64,000 nt of DNA from contig NC_051072.1 in assembly GCF_004664715.2 (NCBI RefSeq), positions 43,197,642 to 43,261,641 on the forward strand. The letters run 5' to 3'. The position numbers and the translations under genes are program-made. The notes beneath the pieces are model-generated. The model did not search any database, was not told where the DNA came from, and worked only from the letters and a program-made list of their open reading frames with translations. This stretch comes from Peromyscus leucopus. Taxonomy: Eukaryota; Chordata; Mammalia; Rodentia; Cricetidae. Of this stretch, positions 33,221 to 44,110 are shown piece after piece; within the stretch, counting starts at the first letter, position 1, and the number at the start of each line of letters is the position of its first letter.

Positions 33221-34621
33221 GGATGACTGCCCACCCTTGCAAGCACAGTTGTTTTTACAAACACTATTTTATCATTTCTATTTCTGTGAACTGTTGCTCA
33301 GGTGCTAAAGCCTTCCCGAAGCTCACTAACACAGTATTTAACTTTCTTACATAATTTTCCCTAGGAATTTCAACTCAATACAAATTGGGACACATTTTCC
33401 TTTGAATGGCATAGACAGACAGACCCCTTTGTCTACTTTGCCCTTCCGTTGTCTCTTGATTTCTTTAGTCACTTATAAATCTGATTCACATGTTAATCCA
33501 AGTCTTTCAGCTCTTCCAGATCCTCTTCCACCTCCTAAATATCACATTCCTCCATGAGCTTCAGCAAAGACACTGTAGTCTCATTTCAGGTTCTAGGTCT
33601 CCGTTATCTTTCTCTGTTCTCCTGTGAACAGTTTTCCCCAGGTTGGTGCACTGGCCATTAGCCTACTCACATTCCCAATAATGTCTGTCCTTCTTCTACA
33701 GCCCTGAGTCTCTGGTATTCATGGGGACTTTAGATTGCAATAACCATGAGTCTTACCACCTAGTCCATCAAAAGACTAAGTCCCTAGTACTGCTTCAGAT
33801 CCTGCACCTTTTGCCTCTTCTCAGCAGAGATGAGCTGTTTGTTATGTTGCTCAGTTTCTCTCTTCCCATGTAACTCTGACTAACCCTGTCCATCCCCATG
33901 TCCATATACTCACATGCTAAGACATAAGGGAATCTTCCATTTCTTCCCCACTGCCTTCTCAATTCAAGCAGTTCAGAGACAGAGTATCCCTGGCTATCAA
34001 ATTTCTATACTGAGTCATCATTAAGGCCCCTCTCTGCATGCTAATTATAGATTTTTTTTTCCTTCCTCTCCATTAAAGGTCAGGCATGACGGGTACCTCC
34101 TATCATTTCTGCCTGACTTTCTCCATTTTTATTTTCCAGTTCTTCACATGGGCTCCAGTTTTGGATCCCAGAAATGGTACCTTGGCACAGATATAATTTG
34201 TATTTTCATATTCATCCTGTCAGTGATAAGAAATTGCAAGCCAACTCCTCCCTCTCATCCTTCCTCAACTTTTCCCATCAAATCAGAAACCGATGCTGAG
34301 AATAGTATCTTATATTTCCCTTTCTCCCTTAAGTTGGCAAGTTCTTTCTTGGCAGATAGCTGAGACTCAGTTGCATATCCTATCACCCACAGCCAAAGCT
34401 AATAGCTCCCACAGCCTGCTTACAATTCTGTGCCACACATACCACTATAAGGACTGCACTATATTCTCCAGTCCACTAGCCATTCCCAGGTCATTCTTGC
34501 AGCTGTGAAGTGAACCGTATTCATCAAGGAGGCACATCGTAGCCTCTTAAGTGCTGAGGTTACAGGCATTTGTCCACAAGCCTGGAGTTGTATACATCTT
34601 AATACTAAGAAATGAAAGAGA
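33221..34621. other. Unassigned non-coding stretch
   Basis: Pyrimidine-rich in parts; no recognised repeat or coding exon. Confidence 0.45.
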
Positions 34622-34735
34622 GGCAGGGCCTGGTAGTATGTACCTTTAATCTCAGCACTGAAAAGGCAAGATAGGTGGGTCTGTGTGAGTTTAAGTTCCA
34701 GGCCAGCCAGGGCTATGGAGAGAGACCCTGTTGAG
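34622..34735 (+). repeat. B1 SINE, diverged
   Basis: 'gcagggcctggtagtatgtacctttaatctcagcactgaaaaggca' through 'ccaggccagccagggctatgg' and 'gagaccctgtt' follows B1 from 5' to near 3'. The A tail has been replaced by a purine repeat. Confidence 0.85.
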
Positions 34736-34815
34736 AGAGAGAAAGACAGAGAGACAGAGACAAAGACACACAGAGAAAGGCACACAGAGAGAAAGACACA
34801 CAGAGAAAGACAGAA
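34736..34815 (+). repeat. Purine-rich (AGAGACAGAGA)n simple repeat
   Basis: Degenerate GAGA/GACA/CACAGAGAAAG units growing from the B1 tail. The minus-strand SLSLCVFLSV-type frames are artefacts. Confidence 0.85.
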
Positions 34816-35189
34816 TGAGGTGAGAACCATGTCCATAATAATACCTCTTTATTTTGGCTAATTGTAAATTGGCTTTCCTACTAGAGACATGCACAACTGC
34901 CAATAGATCTTGACAAACAACGATCTGAGAAAAAGTGGAAATAAGTTGCTACCAATTTTGTATAAAGAGCAATTTATGCAACTGAAAAAAAGAAAACCTG
35001 AAACAAAAACAAAAACTTTTCTGATTCATGAGAATTGATCTTAGTCCATTATATTATAGGAAGGAAAGTTGAGTGGGCTGTTTCTACATATGTGGTTGTG
35101 AAAGCAATCAGGCACATTTTAAATAACATTCTATTAGTGTTCTTTATAGATATACATACTTCATTGCTTGTGTATGTGTATACAATGAA

Positions 35190-35390
35190 TAATATGCATA
35201 TATGCCATGCAAGTTTGTTAGCTCATTTAATAATACTCCTAGGACCAAGTGAGGCAGTGATTGCTGAAGCCCCTACTTTACTGGTGAGAAAATTGAAGCA
35301 TATTAGAATTAAATGATTTGTTCAAAATTGAAACTAGAAAATTCCAACGCCAGTTTTCAAATCTATGAGTCTATGGGTCTAGAAAAGGCT
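35190..35390 (+). repeat. MIR SINE remnant
   Basis: 'actttactggtgagaaaattgaagcatattagaattaaatgatttgttcaaaattgaaactag' follows the MIR core and 3' part (gaggaaactgag...taagtgacttgcccaag). Strongly diverged. Confidence 0.65.
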
Positions 35391-36227
35391 CTTAATCCCT
35401 TTACACCTATCTGCCCCCTCTTCCCTAATTCACAGACAGTTACAGTTCTGCACCTGTTCTGCCAAATGTCTGGAAGCAATGTTGAGTAAACCAAAGGATG
35501 AGATGCCTTATAAAAACTTCTCCTTATACTTACCCCCCTCGTGTAAGTAACCAAAACCATGTTTGTTTATCATGAAAATTCAATAAAAATCTAGATTGCA
35601 AGCTAAAAGAATAAACTGGAGAAAACTTGAATTTTACAGAGACATTTAAATCTTTGTAAATGATAAGATGCTAGTTTTAGTAAAAGCAATGAAAGAAATA
35701 AGATTTTAATTTAAGATATACCCTGAAGACATTAAATTGTGAAAAAGAAAAGCTAGTTTTATGAAGCAAATATGCATACACACATATAGATATTTAAGAC
35801 ACACACAAATATATATATATATATACATATATATACATATTATTTAACAAGTGTACATTAAAGATAACCTTTAAAATCCAGTGCTATTAAACACAATTCT
35901 CAAGAACTAAATCATTGTTGAAACCAGATAAAAGGAGTTGTGGGAATTAGAAACCAATTTTTAAAAACCTTGAAGCATCTGAAATGTAGTGCTGGTTATG
36001 CACTATTCCAATAATTCAGCCACTGAAGTCAAGCTGATAAAGGATAGCTACGGTTTTATCATCAGAAGTAATAAAGTCCCCTGACTGGGATTCTAAAGTT
36101 AGAAGGGGTCATCAGCATGTTTATTGATTCACTTAAATTATCCACAAAGAAAGCTGGAAGCATCACAATTTTGATGCTGAAATAGAAAAAAAGGACTGAA
36201 ATTTTGTGTAAATATTAAATTATAAAA
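35391..36227. other. Unassigned AT-rich stretch with (TA)n at 35808-35845
   Basis: Contains ATATAT/ACATATAT runs and otherwise featureless sequence. Confidence 0.5.
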
Positions 36228-36389
36228 ATATAACTAAAATTTGCCAGGCAGTGGTGGCACACGCCTTTAATCCCAGCACTTGGGAGGCAGAGCCAGGCGG
36301 ATCTCTGTGAGTTGAGGTTAGCCTGGACTACCAAGTGAGTTCCAGGAAAAAGCGCAAAGCTACACAGAGAAACCCTATCTCGAAAAACC

Positions 36390-36456
<67 letters not shown>

Positions 36457-36465
36457 ACTAAAATT
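36228..36465 (+). repeat. B1 SINE with 14-bp TSD and (TA)n grown from its tail
   Basis: TSD ATATAACTAAAATT at 36228-36241 and 36452-36465. B1 body 36243-36389 from GCCAGGCAGTGGTGGCACAC to ATCTCGAAAAACC, then a pure A tail to 36416, then ATACATATATAT... filling the gap to the right TSD. The microsatellite lies between tail and TSD, so it expanded after insertion. Same cricetid-looking subtype as 2287 (GGAAAAAGCGCAAAGCTAC). Confidence 0.95.
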
Positions 36466-36952
36466 CAATGACTCCCTGGTTCTTGTGAACATTATTTTTG
36501 TCATAAGTAGATATCACTATTAATATAGATGGCATTCTTAATATAAACTTTCTATTATCACTACTAGAAGTATCCTTATAATCTGTAAGAAAAGAATAGA
36601 TATTTACTACCAATAATTATGTATATATGTATAAAAGGATGGTGTTTTCCAAAGAATTTTTATAATTATTTATAGGCAACTTATAAATTGTAGTATCATT
36701 ATAAATGTATCATTTAATCTGAAATTCTATGATAAACTATACAACAATGAAAGCATTAAAGGCTAGCATTAAGAATGCACACAAGGCAATAGGATCTAAA
36801 TAAAGTTAACAGTAGATACGACTTTAGAACAGGGAGGCTGATGTTTAAATGGTATGGTACCAATTGAGATAAGAGTCTTAAAAGTCTAAGTCATCCTCGA
36901 CATCCATGTACATTTCAGCTTCTTATTTAAGACTCCAACCTTCATTTTAAAT
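36466..36952. other. Unassigned AT-rich stretch
   Basis: No recognised repeat or gene between the B1 and the LTR. Confidence 0.45.
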
Positions 36953-36957
36953 ATCTA

Positions 36958-37561
36958 TGAAGGGACAGTAGCCCACTAGAGCATGTGGCTCTGGCAGACA
37001 TTCCCCTTCTCCCCTGTTCCCTCTGCCTTGCTAAAAACCATAAGATTATATTGCTAAAGCTACCCACCAAGGTCTATTCCCTTATTTGGCCACTTTTTCC
37101 TCCTGAGGATGACTACCAAAGTCCAGCAATCAGAAGCCCAAATCAACATGCCCAATTAAAATTAAACACCCCAACCTAACACAGGGTTTCCCCCTTTACC
37201 TTTATAAACCACCATTTGCCCGTCTGCCACCTGTCTTTCCTGTCTCCAGAGGCAGTCATTTGTCCTTACAGGATGAATAACTCTGTTCCCTTTTCCTTAT
37301 CGCCTTCCCTTTCTCCCTTATCCTCTATCTCCTTTACCACAGCATTCTAGCCCATTCTAACACAGACCTCCCCTTTTTCTCTTCTTAAAAATTACACCAG
37401 CAAGGTCATTTGCTGCCATTTTTCCGCCTGAGTCAGAAAGCAGCCACTTTAACTTTTCCTCCGCGCTTAATAATGGATCTCTCTGTGAAAACAGGCACTT
37501 AGATGCGGTTTGTGCCTAATCCGGGTCTGAGAGGGAGGCCCCCCGTGTAGGAGTCCCTTCA
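36958..37561 (+). mobile_element. Solo LTR, 604 bp, perfect 9-bp inverted ends and 5-bp TSD
   Basis: The ends TGAAGGGAC and GTCCCTTCA are perfect inverted repeats, and ATCTA is duplicated exactly (36953-36957, 37562-37566). A TTTATAAACC TATA box at about 37200 sets plus orientation. Downstream is a C/T-rich stretch and a GC-rich end (GAGGGAGGCCCCCCGTG). A 5-bp duplication is typical for ERVL/class III and some class I elements. The U3 text reminds me of rodent class I (ERV1) LTRs. Family not assigned, and no internal region is present. Confidence 0.82.
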
Positions 37562-37699
37562 ATCTATATAAAAGATATAAAATCATGTATAAGTAAAGAT
37601 ATCAAAAGTTTGCCATATCGGATGGTACATACTTTAGCAAATATTAGATGCTTCCCTCATTTTGTCCAATGTTTCCTCCTCTGGGAAAGTTTGGTTTTG

Positions 37700-37885
37700 C
37701 TTTTAGTTATGTGTATCTCTGTATGCAGGTATGTGTATATGAGTGCAGGTGCCCAAAGAAGTCAAAGGCATTGGATGTGCTGGATCTGGAGTCACAGGTG
37801 GTTGTGAGTGGTCCAACCTGGGTGTTGGGAGCTGACCTCTGGTTCTCTGAAAGAGCAATAATGCACTTAAAATATATAGGTATGA
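37700..37885 (-). repeat. B3 SINE, antisense
   Basis: Plus strand: 'atgagtgcaggtgccca', 'gatctggagtcacaggtggttgtgag', 'tgggtgttgggagctgacctctggttctctgaaagagcaata' is the reverse complement of B3/B2 (tRNA-derived). The head end is lost into AT-rich DNA. Confidence 0.8.
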
Positions 37886-38867
37886 ATGGAGGGGCAAGAT
37901 ATATCAAAATCCTTAGGCACAGGAAAGCATGCACAGGGGAACTGCTAGATGACTCTCATGACCTATGGGACTATTCAGTCATAGAACCATATAGAACCAA
38001 AATGTAGACTAAAACTGTTGCCTGCAGAGCCCTGTAAGTATTATGCCCTAGAAGGGAGCCTTGTCCCGAAGACTGCCATTTTAGGTTCCTAGGACAGAAA
38101 ATTCCTTTTGATAGCTTGAGTGTATTTGTCTGATGTCATTCATATTTAAATCTTCAACATAACTTTTCCTGTTATGATTCCAAGGTTGTCAAGAAATATT
38201 TCATATGCTGCCTACACCTAGTCTCACATCTCCCATCCTATGATACACCAATTAAGATTCAAACATAAATCAAAGTTGCTTAAAGATGAATGCTAAAATA
38301 AAAATACAGTTCTAGGTCATGTTGGCTGCTATATAGTGAATTCAAAGACAGCCTACATAAGACGGATTCAAGACATTTCAAGATCAAATAAGATATAAGA
38401 TAAAAATAAAATACTGATAACCAAAATGCAACAAGCCTGCAGGGAAAAAAAAACCTACTAAAACATTACAGGTTTTTGCAAAACAACACAGTTACTCTAG
38501 AGAATATATATTCTTATTATATGTATAATTTATATATATATAAATATTTATATAAATACATAATATATATAAGTATAAACTAAAAAAACAAACTAGGTAA
38601 AAACAGCTGGGTAGGTACCTGGACATTAAGATAGTCTTGGTGAAAGGGGAGGATTCAGGGGCCCTATAAAATACTTAAGTCAGAGTCCCTTTAGCAAACT
38701 TTAGCCATAGATCCTCCACACTTCTATGAGGGACAAAAGCTGTTACTTTCCATTTCTTCATAGTCAGGTGTTTTGTTGTTCCCAAATGTTTAATTCTTCA
38801 TCAGTCCCAAGAAAGAAGCTCAGAAATCCCCTAGAGCACTAACATCCCAACACAAATAGAAGATCAG
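37886..38867. other. Unassigned stretch with AT-rich core at 38505-38580
   Basis: TATATA/ATAAAT-rich run at 38515-38575; the rest is unrecognised. Confidence 0.5.
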
Positions 38868-39290
38868 CATCTCATTTTATATAGAACACCATCACCCCAC
38901 TACAGACAGAACACAATACCCTATTACAGGCAGAACACCAGAACCCCATTATATATAATACACCATTATCCCACTACAGACAGAACATAGACCCTATTAC
39001 AGGCAGAACACCAGAACCCCATTATATATAATACACCATTATCCCACTACAGACAGAACATAGACCCTATTACAGACAGAACACCAGTGCCCCATTATAT
39101 ATAGAACATCATCACCCCCACTACGGACAGAACACAGCACCCCATTACAGAGAGACCACAGAACTGCATTACAGACATAGCATCAGAACCCCATTATATA
39201 TAGAACAACATCACTCCACTACAGACAGGACACAACACCCCATTACAGACAGAATACCAGCACCTCATTACAGATAGAACACAGCACCCC
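38868..39290 (+). repeat. Minisatellite of 24-25-bp monomers with 73-bp higher-order unit
   Basis: Around 17 monomers of the form CC-A/C-TTA-C-AGACAGAACACCAG- are arranged mainly as triplets. Type A has CCATTATATATA, type B CCACTACAGACAGAACAT and type C CCTATTACAGGCAGAACACC. The triplet starting at 38941 is repeated at 39014 (period 73 bp) with near identity. The 3' half is more irregular. No repeat family is known to me. Confidence 0.9.
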
Positions 39291-39589
39291 CAAAACAATG
39301 CTTCTTCCATGAGTAGGGGCTTTTGGGGAAACTGGCTTGAAGACTACTTGGGTTAAAAATCAAATTCCTAGCTGAGAGATCTCTTTTATCCTCAGCATAG
39401 TACGTGTGTGTTTTCCTAAGAAAGGTTAAAAACCAAGACATAATGAAACTGACTACCAAGTATAACATGGTGTCATGTTTTCTCAATACATAACAGAACA
39501 CTGAAATATTCATAATGATCAATCTTTTAACAACATTAATGAATACCTTCGAGTTAATATTGTTTGTAGAGGGTGTATGAAACATTTTC

Positions 39590-39780
39590 ATATATCCCAT
39601 CTCACTTGAACATCAAGGTTTTAACACACTGAATAGTCAATTTTGTTCTCATTTATAATTGAGGAATCAAAGGCTCAAAAATTTATTTGATTCACCCACA
39701 GACATAGCTCTGGACAACCATAGCCAGAAGTCAAAACTGTACCTTGAGTTCAGTGACCCCACGACTCCTTTAGCTATGCA
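39590..39780 (+). repeat. MIR SINE remnant
   Basis: 'tctcatttataattgaggaatcaaaggctcaaaaatttatttgattcacccac' matches the MIR core with decay. The following 39790-39860 ('acttattggacaccaatatgtgccagggagtgtttagca') looks like a second MIR-class start. Confidence 0.6.
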
Positions 39781-39869
39781 ACTCTGTCTGTTGGTGTGTT
39801 TATCATTTAATAGAGGGAACACTTATTGGACACCAATATGTGCCAGGGAGTGTTTAGCATAGAAATGGT

Positions 39870-40367
39870 CAAGATAACAACAAAAAAAATCTCATATCTA
39901 GAGATCATTAACAGAAAGTTGGTAGGAGGACAAAAATGAAAAGTTCATTTGGAGACATTAAAAACTCTGAAACATAAATCTACATTAGGAGAGAGGGTCA
40001 TCAGCAAGCCTGTATCAGATGTTTAGAGCTTCAAGGATGTTCTTGTTGACGAGGTTGGCATTTGAGTAGAGGAGCAAATCTGAAGGATTTCCTATGAAGA
40101 TGAAGATGGGGAGGGGCAGTCTGTAAAGCTGGGAAACAGGCTTCACTGTTTGTACACTGTAATGTACACTGCATGACAGCAGCTCTCCTGACAGAGCAGC
40201 ATTGAAGGCTTGCCTTCCAGTCACTGAATAACTTCCTGCAGAGACATGCGCTCTGTTTAAACAGCTAGGATCTACACAAAGGAAGTAAAGACACACTCAT
40301 CTCCTGTGTGGAAGGAAAGTAATGAGGGCGGCTAGGATCACTACCTCCCACTGTCATAGCCTTTTTG
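39870..40367. other. Unassigned non-coding stretch
   Basis: No recognised feature. Confidence 0.45.
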
Positions 40368-40562
40368 TTTTCAATTATTTATTTTAATTTTTTAATAAAA
40401 TATAATTACATCACTCCAACCATTTCCTTTCCTTTCACCAAACCTTCCTATATTCCCTGCTTCTAACCTCTCCCATACCCCTCACTCCCTCTCAAATTGA
40501 TGGCCTCTTTTTCTTTGTTGATTACTGTTACACATGTGCACACACACATAAATATAGAAATA
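40368..40562 (-). mobile_element. Lx-type L1 3' end, antisense, left of nested LTR
   Basis: A/T-rich tail, 'aaaatataattacatcactcc', pyrimidine-rich block, 'caaattgatggcctctttttctttgttgattactgtta'. It continues after the LTR at 40955, showing the LTR landed inside it. Confidence 0.75.
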
Positions 40563-40948
40563 TGCTGTGGGATGTCATTCTGAATGCTGTGAATGTGTGT
40601 TGCTCTGATTGGTTCATAAATAAAATGCTGATTGGTTAGTAGCCAGGCAGAAAGTATTAGGCTGGCAAGCAGTTGAGGAGAATTCTGGGAAGAGGAGGGC
40701 TGAGTCAGGAGTTGCCAGCCAGACACAGAGGAAGCAAGATGACGAGGCAGAACTGAGAAAAGGTACCAAGCCACATGGCTAAACATAGATAAGAATTATG
40801 GGTTAATTTAAGTGTAAGAGCAAGTCAGTAATAAGCCTGAGCTAATGGCCGAGCAGTTATAAATAATATTAAGCCTCTGAATGATTATTTTATAAGTGAG
40901 CCATAGGAATTCAGGGCCCTGGCAGGACCGGAGAAACATATAACTACA
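40563..40948 (+). mobile_element. Solo LTR, ERV2-type, family A copy 3, nested in L1
   Basis: TSD GAAATA exact at 40557-40562 and 40949-40954. Begins TGCTGTGGGATGTCATT and ends ATAACTACA. GATTGG and ATAAATAAAATG motifs near the U3 start mark plus orientation. Best preserved of the three copies with the canonical TG...CA ends. Confidence 0.92.
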
Positions 40949-40954
40949 GAAATA

Positions 40955-42400
40955 CAGCCTGCTTTGTCTGTTTAAGGGTGTATATGATTTCAGGACTGAC
41001 CTCTTTGTATTATATAACTAATTAGGGAGCTCATTCCCAAGGCAGGCTAGTCTCCCTCTTTCAGCAGTCATTTGTTGCCTATATATCTTTTTATTATTGA
41101 AAATAGATTTTTTTCATACAATATATTCTGACCCCTTCCTGTACTCCTCTCAGTTCCTTACCACCCCCCTCCCATCTAAAACTACCCCCTTTCTGTCTCT
41201 CTTTATAAAACAAACAGGCATCTAAGAGATAATAATATGATAAAATACAATATACTAGGATAAATTAAAAATAAAAAATTGGAATAATACAGAACAAACA
41301 GAAGGAAAGGAGCCCAAGAAAAGGCAAGAGAAATAGATATAAATGTGGAGAAATACTTATTTGCACACTAAAGAATCCCACAAAAACATAAAACCAGAAG
41401 TCATAATATATATGCAAGACCTGTGAGGTTAAAAAAAAATGTACTGAAATAAAAGTAAAATAAAAACCAAAAAGCCCTGACATGGCATTATGAAACAAGG
41501 AACCTTGAAAGAAGTTAATTTTTTGTTGACCATCTACTGCTGGAAATGAAATCCACCCTTAAGACCAGTTTGTTTCCCCGGTGAGACTCCCTCAAAAAAA
41601 CAAACAAAAAAAAAACCTGTTTTCATTTGTAAGTGGTTAATAATTGGAGATGGCTTCTATGCTGTGATGGAGATGTCCCCTTCTCTCAGGTCTAGGGCCC
41701 CATTTGGTGTAGACCCATACAGTACCAGTGCATACCGCGTCAGTCTATGTGGGTTCATAGGTGCATTGGTCCTGCTGTGTTTTTATGGCCATACCACTCT
41801 GAATATGCATGATCTCCTTTGTCTCCAGCTCTTTATCTAGGGTTGTAACCTCAAGAGTGTTTCCCCTTTCATACTATCATGTCTGTTGATACTGTCATTT
41901 TCAACATAAGGTATCATGGATGCAGCTTCTCTGCCATATCTAGGGGACACTACCTCACAGCGCATGTCTCTGGTCCTTAGAATCTTTCTGCCCCTCTTCT
42001 AAGATGTTCCCTGAACCTCAGGTGCAGCGGATGTATCCACTGGGGATGCATGGTCCATTGACCTATACATTGGGATTAGTTGTGCCTTTCTGTAGTGGTC
42101 TCCATTTGTAGTACAGAGAAGTTCCTTTGATGGAGGGTGGTAGCTACATCTATCTGTGGGTATAAGCATAAGTTTTAGAACATAGTTAGAAATTAGGCTG
42201 GTCTAGCAAAGGGGTAGGTAGTAGGTTTTCTTCTAAAGCTCTATGACCTCACTAGCCCTGGATAGTTAGTTAGGTTTCTAGAAGCAGGAATAATTTCCTA
42301 CTATTGAGTGGCCCTTAAGCTCAATTATACAGCTGTTGGTTGCTGCCAAGGTATAAGTGCCACTATTACACCTTTAGGCATAGATTTTTTAATACTCAAG
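40955..42400 (-). mobile_element. Lx-type L1 3' UTR, antisense, long
   Basis: The first part (40955-41085) continues the L1 of 40368 ('cagcctgctttgtctg', 'ttcaggactgacctctttgt', 'cagcagtcatttgttgcc'). A second 3' terminus starts at about 41085 ('tattattgaaaatagattttttt', 'catacaatatattctgac') and runs through 'ataaaacaaacaggcatctaag', the 'accatctactgctggaaatg' block, 'gtgggtataagcataag' and 'caattatacagctgttggttgctgcc'. Both are the reverse complement of rodent Lx 3' UTR text. Non-coding. Confidence 0.78.
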
Positions 42401-42551
42401 ACATTCTTTATTGACAGTATTGAAGACTTTTGACTTTTATTTCCCTTTTCCCCTCTAAAATCATTCAAATTTTCTATAGAATTAAGTGAAAAAATACATT
42501 GCATCTGCATTGTGTAATTTCAGTTTAAAGACATTTATTAAAAATGTGGAA

Positions 42552-42725
42552 GGGGCAGCTGGAGAGATGGCTCAGAGGTTAAGGGCACTGGCTGTTCTTC
42601 CAGAGGTCCTGAGTTCAATTCCCCTCAACCATCTGTAATGAGGTCTGGTGCCCTCTTCTGGCCTGCAGCCATACATGCAGGCAGAACACTATATACATAA
42701 TAAATAAATAAATCTTTTAAAAATT
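42552..42725 (+). repeat. B2 SINE, well preserved
   Basis: GGGGCAGCTGGAGAGATGGC at the head with A-box and B-box regions ('gagttcaattcccctcaacc'), then 'ctggtgccctcttctggcctgcag' and an AATAAATAAATAAATC tail holding B2 polyadenylation signals. B2 is tRNA-derived, transcribed by RNA polymerase III. Similar ttaaaaat flanks suggest a TSD that I cannot fix exactly. Confidence 0.93.
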
Positions 42726-43028
42726 TAGAGGAATTCTTAGAAGTAAAAATATTTTCCTCTACTTTGTGAATTTTTACTAGTATGTTAAGAAAAGAATTAT
42801 AAACATTTTGAACCTGGAGCCCTATCGTTTGTCAGCATCAGATAATGTGTTGAAAGTGTATCACCACCCACTTGGATGTTTAAAGTGAGATACTGGAGAT
42901 CTCAATTAGAAAAATGCAACAAATTAACAAAACAAGAAAACAAAAAAAAAGAAGTCTGAGAAGGAGTTACAGACCTAATTCTTTGAGATACTGGACAAAA
43001 ACTTAGCCCCAAACTACCTGAGCCGCCT

Positions 43029-43148
43029 TCTTCTTCTTCTTCTTCTTCTTCTTCTTCTTCTTCTTCTTCTTCTTCTTCTTCTTCTCCTCCTCCTCCTCCT
43101 CCTCCTCCTCCTCCTCCTCCTCCTCCTCCTTCTTCTTCTTCTTCTTCC
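43029..43148 (+). repeat. Compound (TTC)n-(TCC)n-(TTC)n polypyrimidine tract
   Basis: About 19 TTC, then about 15 TCC, then 6 TTC units with no purine on the plus strand for roughly 120 bp. The minus poly-Glu/Gly frame is an artefact. Confidence 0.98.
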
Positions 43149-43309
43149 ACATGGAGCCTCACGACGCAGGGTCTGTGGCTAGGAAAACAACACCTCTACT
43201 AATGACTACTTCTGCTCACAGAACAGGTTATGTGTTCAGACCTTCACCTGCCTTGTGGACAAAAACCTTCCAACGTTCTTAAAAAGTAATTACCATTGCA
43301 TTATTCTTT

Positions 43310-43430
43310 TGACAGGAAGAGGTTAAAGTAGCCTACCCAAGAAATGCAACTTGTAAATGGCAGAGCCATAATTCAATCAGGTTCTCACAGTACTCCTAGT
43401 CTGACTCCTTACCCAATTGCACGGTATTAT
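43310..43430 (+). repeat. MIR SINE remnant
   Basis: 'gacaggaagaggttaaagtagcctacccaagaaatgcaacttgtaaatggcagagccataattcaatcag' follows the MIR 3' half (aggttaagtaacttgcccaag...cagagctgggattcgaac). Confidence 0.7.
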
Positions 43431-43800
43431 TCCTGCCTCTCAACTGGTGTCCAAATTCCAAGCATTGACACAGTTTTAGCTACCAAGTATAATCTATTTT
43501 TTCTCATCTGAAGAACCTCAAAATGCAAAGATGATAGCCTGGCTGTCTGAAGCAATTCAGAGAGTTTGATGTACATGAATTGGAAAGACATTGAGCATCA
43601 ATTTCTTTTGGCAACTAATGAATATCGGTTCAATTCTTCCAATATAATCGATAGCAGATTCATAAAAGGCACCGCATATCCATCCTCTTTGACTGAACGC
43701 TATGTGAGAAAATGCTAGGGCCTTCATGCCCAGCACGATGATGTGGCATTGGCAGCACTGACCAGCTGATGGGGTCAGAGACATAATAGGTGATCCCTAT
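43431..43800. other. Unassigned non-coding stretch
   Basis: No recognised feature. The 75-codon minus frame at 43557-43784 has no domain. Confidence 0.4.
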
Positions 43801-44110
43801 AAACGAGATGTAAAATCCCTTATAGGGTTACTTATTACCCCAAGTAGAACTGGGAGGGAGTATTTAAGCTGCCTCAAGGCTACTGAGCAAACCTCAGTTA
43901 GGAGACAGCACCAGCAGGTAATGTCTACCTAGTAGAGCTGAACTCCACCAGTCCTGGAACTGCTTCTGCAGCCCTTGCTTCCCTAGCAATACCTTGTCTG
44001 AGTGTTCCTTGCAGCTTCTGGGGAGTACTGTGACAAGGTTTATCATCTGTTAATTATTGTCTTCCCCTGAGAGAAATACTTTTTCTGACAGGAAAAACCT
44101 CTGCAATAAA
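43801..44110 (+). promoter_or_regulatory. Candidate promoter or LTR: TATA-like box followed by AATAAA
   Basis: GGGAGTATTTAAGCTGCC (TATA-like at 43861-43868) is followed about 60 bp on by AGCACCAGCAG/GTAATG, a possible splice donor, and at 44105-44110 by AATAAA. TATA to AATAAA spacing of about 240 bp is what an LTR would show. A cellular promoter with first exon is the alternative. No TSD or inverted ends were found, so this is only a candidate. Confidence 0.35.

Noticed and set aside
38868..39290. Regularly spaced repeats resembling a CRISPR array
   Set aside because: The monomers are contiguous and diverged, with no unique spacers; the window is a mammalian nuclear genome. It is a minisatellite.
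42902..43162. Minus-strand frame with long Gly and Glu runs
   Set aside because: Translation of the TTC/TCC polypyrimidine tract.
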